Shown here: positions 61,617-64,000 of the stretch, piece after piece
Numbering within the stretch: the first letter of the stretch is position 1
Layout of the letters: every line of letters starts with the position of its first letter
Assembly (NCBI RefSeq): GCF_000337475.1
Contig: NZ_AOIT01000029.1
Span: forward strand, 20,866-84,865
From: Natrinema limicola JCM 13563
GTDB lineage: Archaea > Halobacteriota > Halobacteria > Halobacteriales > Natrialbaceae
Direction of reading: 5' to 3'
DNA length: 64,000 nucleotides
Translations under genes and position numbers: made by a program
The notes under the pieces: generated by a model
Seen by the model: the letters and a program-made list of their open reading frames with translations, nothing else
Told to the model about the DNA's origin: nothing
The model's database searches: none

Positions 61617-63971
61617 TTACGCGAGGATGACGACCGCCGACTCGGTCTCGATCATCTCGCCCTCGCCGGAGTAGGTCCGCTCGAGTTCGACCTCGAAGAG
61701 ATCGTCCTCGAGTTCCTCGCCGGCGACGCGCAGGACGTTTTCGTCATCGTCGATCTCGTAGTCGCCGCTTTCGATGCCGGCGTCGATCTCGCCGACTTTC
61801 GAGCCGAACTTCGGCCCGAGCGTCGAGTAATCGAGGTCGATTTCGGCGACATCGGTCGTGATCTCCGGTTGCTCTTCGAGCACGGTGAGGTCCTGGACAT
61901 GCATCACGTGCTGGATCGCGTCCTCGAAGCCGTCGACGGGGCCGTAGACCGACACCGACTCGAGGTCGGCGTTCAACGGCAACTGGTTCTCGCTCTTGTA
62001 GCGTCGCAGCGCCGAGATGACCTCCATGGCGGTTTCGCCGGCCGCTAAGTCGGCCTCGTGACCCTGCGGTTCGGGCCAGTCGCGGACGTGGATGCTGCTC
62101 GTCTCGAGGGCCGCGTCGTCGGCCACGTAGACCGCCTGCCAGATTTCCTCGGTCACGTGGGGCAGGAACGGAGCCCACAGCTCGAGGAATGTTCGGTGGG
62201 CGGTCCGCAGTGCGTACTGCGTCGAGGGGTTGTCCTCGCGGGTCTTGGCGATCTCTAAGTAGTCGTCACAGAAGGTGTTCCAGAAGAACGTCCGCAGGCG
62301 ATCGCGGGCCTTCGCGAACTCGTAGGCCTCGAGATGGGCCGTCAGATCCGCAATGGCATCGTCGAGTTCCGCGAGTAGCCAGCGGTCGATCGCCTCGAGC
62401 TCGGCGGGCTCGGCGGGATCGGCGGGGGCGAGCGTGTCGACGAGTTTCGAGGCGTTCCAGAGCTTCCGCAGGAGCTTTTCGCCTGCCGTCAGGTCTTTCT
62501 CCTGATACGGGAAGTCGTCGCCGACGGCGGCACTGGCCGCCCAGAAGCGAACGGCATCGACGGGGTACTCCGCGAGCACCTCGTCGGGCTCGACGACGTT
62601 CCCACGCGACTTGGACATTTTCTCGCGGTTTTCGTCCAGAACGTGGCCGTTGATCATCGTCGCGTCGAACGGCACTTCGCCGGTGTGTTCGTAGCACTTG
62701 ACGATGGTGTGGAACAGCCAAAAGGAAATGATGTCGTGACCCTGCGGGCGCAGATCGAACGGGTAGAGCTCAGGGTTGTCCATCGTGAACTCCTCTGCCT
62801 CTGCATCCCAGTCCCAGCCGGCGTTGATCAGCGGGGTCAGCGAGGAGGTCGCCCACGTGTCGAAGACGTCCTCTTCGGGGTCGAACGCGTCGTGGCCACA
62901 CTCCGGACACGCGTCGACGGGCGGGTCGTCCGAGAGCGGGTCAACCGGCAACTCTTCGCGCTCGGCCATCACCGGGTGGTCGCAGTCTTCACAGTACCAG
63001 ACCGGGAACGGGATGCCCGAGTCGCGCTGGCGGGAGATCAGCCAGTCCCACTCGAGGCCCTCGATCCAGTGCTGGTAGCGGGTGAACATCTTCTCGGGGT
63101 ACCAGTCCATCTCCTGGCCGGCCTCGAGGTACTCGTCTTTGTGATCTAAGATCTCGACGTACCACTGCTTGGAGACGCGGAACTCGACGGGCGTGTCACA
63201 CCGTTCGTGGACCTGCACCGCGTGGGTGATCGACCGACGATCGCGCAGGTAGCCCTCGTCGTCTAAGTCCTCGACGATGGCCTCGCGGGCCTCCTCGGTG
63301 GACATCCCTTCGTAGTCGCCCGCGAGGTCGGTCATCGTCGCGGACTCGTCGATCGCCACACGCAGCGGGAGATCGTGGGCCTGGTACCACTCGATGTCCT
63401 TCTGGTCGCCGAAGGTACAGCACATCACGACGCCGCTGCCTTTCTCCATGTCGACGCGCTCGTCTTCGATGATCGGCACTTCGTGGCCGAAGATCGGGAC
63501 ACGCGCAGTCTCGCCGACGAGGTCTTCATTGTCCTCGTCGTCGGGATGGACGAACACGGAGACACACGCTGGAATGAGTTCCGGGCGCGTCGTCGAGATG
63601 ATGAACTCGTCACGCGGCGCGTCGTCGCCGGCGAGTTCGAACGCGATGTCGTTGAAGTGTGAGCCGCGTTCGTCGTCTTCCATCTCGACCTGCGAGATGG
63701 CGGTTTCACAGTCCGGACACCAGATCGCGGGCGCTTTCTTGCGGTACTCGCGGCCCTTCTCGTAGAGGTCGAGGAAGGAAAGTTGCGAGACCCGCTGGAC
63801 GCGCGGTTCGATCGTCTTGTAGGTGTTGTTCCAGTCGATCGAGGTCCCGAGCGCCTGCATCTTCTCGGTGAACTCGGCCTCGTAATCCTGACAGACCTCT
63901 CGACAGAGGTTCTGGAATTCCCGGCGCTCGTAGTCCTGGTGGCGAATGTCCAGTTCCTTCTCGGTCAGCCG
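61617..63971 (-). CDS. valS: Valyl-tRNA synthetase, N-terminus lost at an adapter sequence
   Basis: About 784 residues remain of a normal length near 870-900. Class I synthetase for valine. Seen: editing domain IISTTRPELIPACVSVFVHP, KMSKS loop REKMSKSRGNVVEPDE, zinc-like CEDCDHP and CPECGHDAF, and a C-terminal anticodon domain (LLRKLWNASKLVDTLAPADP). The HIGH motif and the first 100 or so residues are missing. The open frame continues past 63971 only through adapter bases, where it would start MYKRQ, a well-known artefact of Nextera adapter translated in frame. Confidence 0.95.
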   Translation of the reverse strand, partial: RLTEKELDIRHQDYERREFQNLCREVCQDYEAEFTEKMQALGTSIDWNNTYKTIEPRVQRVSQLSFLDLYEKGREYRKKAPAIWCPDCETAISQVEMEDDERGSHFNDIAFELAGDDAPRDEFIISTTRPELIPACVSVFVHPDDEDNEDLVGETARVPIFGHEVPIIEDERVDMEKGSGVVMCCTFGDQKDIEWYQAHDLPLRVAIDESATMTDLAGDYEGMSTEEAREAIVEDLDDEGYLRDRRSITHAVQVHERCDTPVEFRVSKQWYVEILDHKDEYLEAGQEMDWYPEKMFTRYQHWIEGLEWDWLISRQRDSGIPFPVWYCEDCDHPVMAEREELPVDPLSDDPPVDACPECGHDAFDPEEDVFDTWATSSLTPLINAGWDWDAEAEEFTMDNPELYPFDLRPQGHDIISFWLFHTIVKCYEHTGEVPFDATMINGHVLDENREKMSKSRGNVVEPDEVLAEYPVDAVRFWAASAAVGDDFPYQEKDLTAGEKLLRKLWNASKLVDTLAPADPAEPAELEAIDRWLLAELDDAIADLTAHLEAYEFAKARDRLRTFFWNTFCDDYLEIAKTREDNPSTQYALRTAHRTFLELWAPFLPHVTEEIWQAVYVADDAALETSSIHVRDWPEPQGHEADLAAGETAMEVISALRRYKSENQLPLNADLESVSVYGPVDGFEDAIQHVMHVQDLTVLEEQPEITTDVAEIDLDYSTLGPKFGSKVGEIDAGIESGDYEIDDDENVLRVAGEELEDDLFEVELERTYSGEGEMIETESAVVILA

Positions 63972-64000
63972 CTGTCTCTTATACACATCTCTGAGCGGGC
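63972..64000. other. Nextera transposon mosaic end (adapter contamination) plus ten unplaced bases
   Basis: Bases 63972-63990, ctgtctcttatacacatct, are identical to the 19-base mosaic end used in Nextera libraries. Bases 63991-64000 (ctgagcgggc) match neither common Nextera tail fully. Genomic sequence ends at 63971. Confidence 0.93.

Noticed and set aside
1..64000. CRISPR arrays, insertion sequences, prophage or integrase genes
   Set aside because: No regularly spaced direct repeats, transposase motifs or att-like tRNA ends were seen; the only dispersed repeats are the palindromic elements.

Overview
This window comes from an extremely halophilic archaeon of the class Halobacteria. The DNA is strongly GC-rich, nearly every predicted protein is acidic (Asp/Glu-rich), promoters look archaeal (TATA-like boxes about 25-35 bases before start codons), and marker genes are archaeal: EF-1alpha followed by ribosomal S10, a halobacterial transducer, a geranylgeranyl reductase family protein, a folC-folP fusion, and many small haloarchaea-only families. 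Natrialbaceae is my guess for the family, but it is an inference. No rRNA, tRNA, CRISPR array or intact insertion sequence was found. The right end is not natural: the last 29 bases start with the 19-base Nextera transposon mosaic end, which cuts off valS.

Layout. 1-6.2 kb: IMPDH/GMP reductase family (partial), a PIN-like protein with a tiny partner, a MOT1-like transporter, the EF-1alpha-S10 operon, and an ACT protein overlapping hom. 6.3-11.5 kb: TauE/SafE permease with a 49-residue partner, NifU-like protein, a Tat-exported LVIVD-repeat protein with a PGF-CTERM-like tail, ROK kinase, and a His-rich small protein. 11.7-17.7 kb: tandem Usp proteins and single-gene enzymes (SDR, DUF2071, MOSC, YqcI/YcgG, cysteine hydrolase, CoaD). 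17.8-30.3 kb: Usp, ZIP transporter, 2-TM potassium channel with RCK domains, a run DUF7557-like/TIM paralogue/Usp/geranylgeranyl reductase, membrane and coiled-coil proteins, uvrA, and a CBS-pair protein. 30.5-39.2 kb: a TPP enzyme, then a three-gene helicase-nuclease operon. 39.2-53.7 kb: folate fusion, divergently arranged ABC transporter genes, carB, small haloarchaeal families, an FAD oxidoreductase and an MFS transporter. 54-64 kb: a transducer with a 250-residue acidic tail, thrB, pdxS, an acetoacetate decarboxylase family protein, DUF1405, a winged-helix protein and truncated valS. hom and thrB belong to one pathway (aspartate to threonine) but lie 52 kb apart.

Two things stand out. 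First, an 83-87 bp imperfectly palindromic repeat family occurs at seven near-full-length sites, plus a conserved 17-base end at an eighth. At four of these eight sites the terminal TGA of the repeat is the stop codon of the neighbouring gene. The inner stem changes on both arms while its loop stays constant, so it looks like a structured, possibly mobile, 3'-end element. Second, the 32.2-39.2 kb operon joins an AddB-like helicase lacking an ATP site, a Cas4/AddB-like iron-sulfur protein that appears to lack nuclease residues, and a full UvrD-like helicase fused to an iron-sulfur PD-(D/E)XK nuclease, each overlapping the next by 8 bases. It looks like a haloarchaeal counterpart of AddAB/RecBCD.
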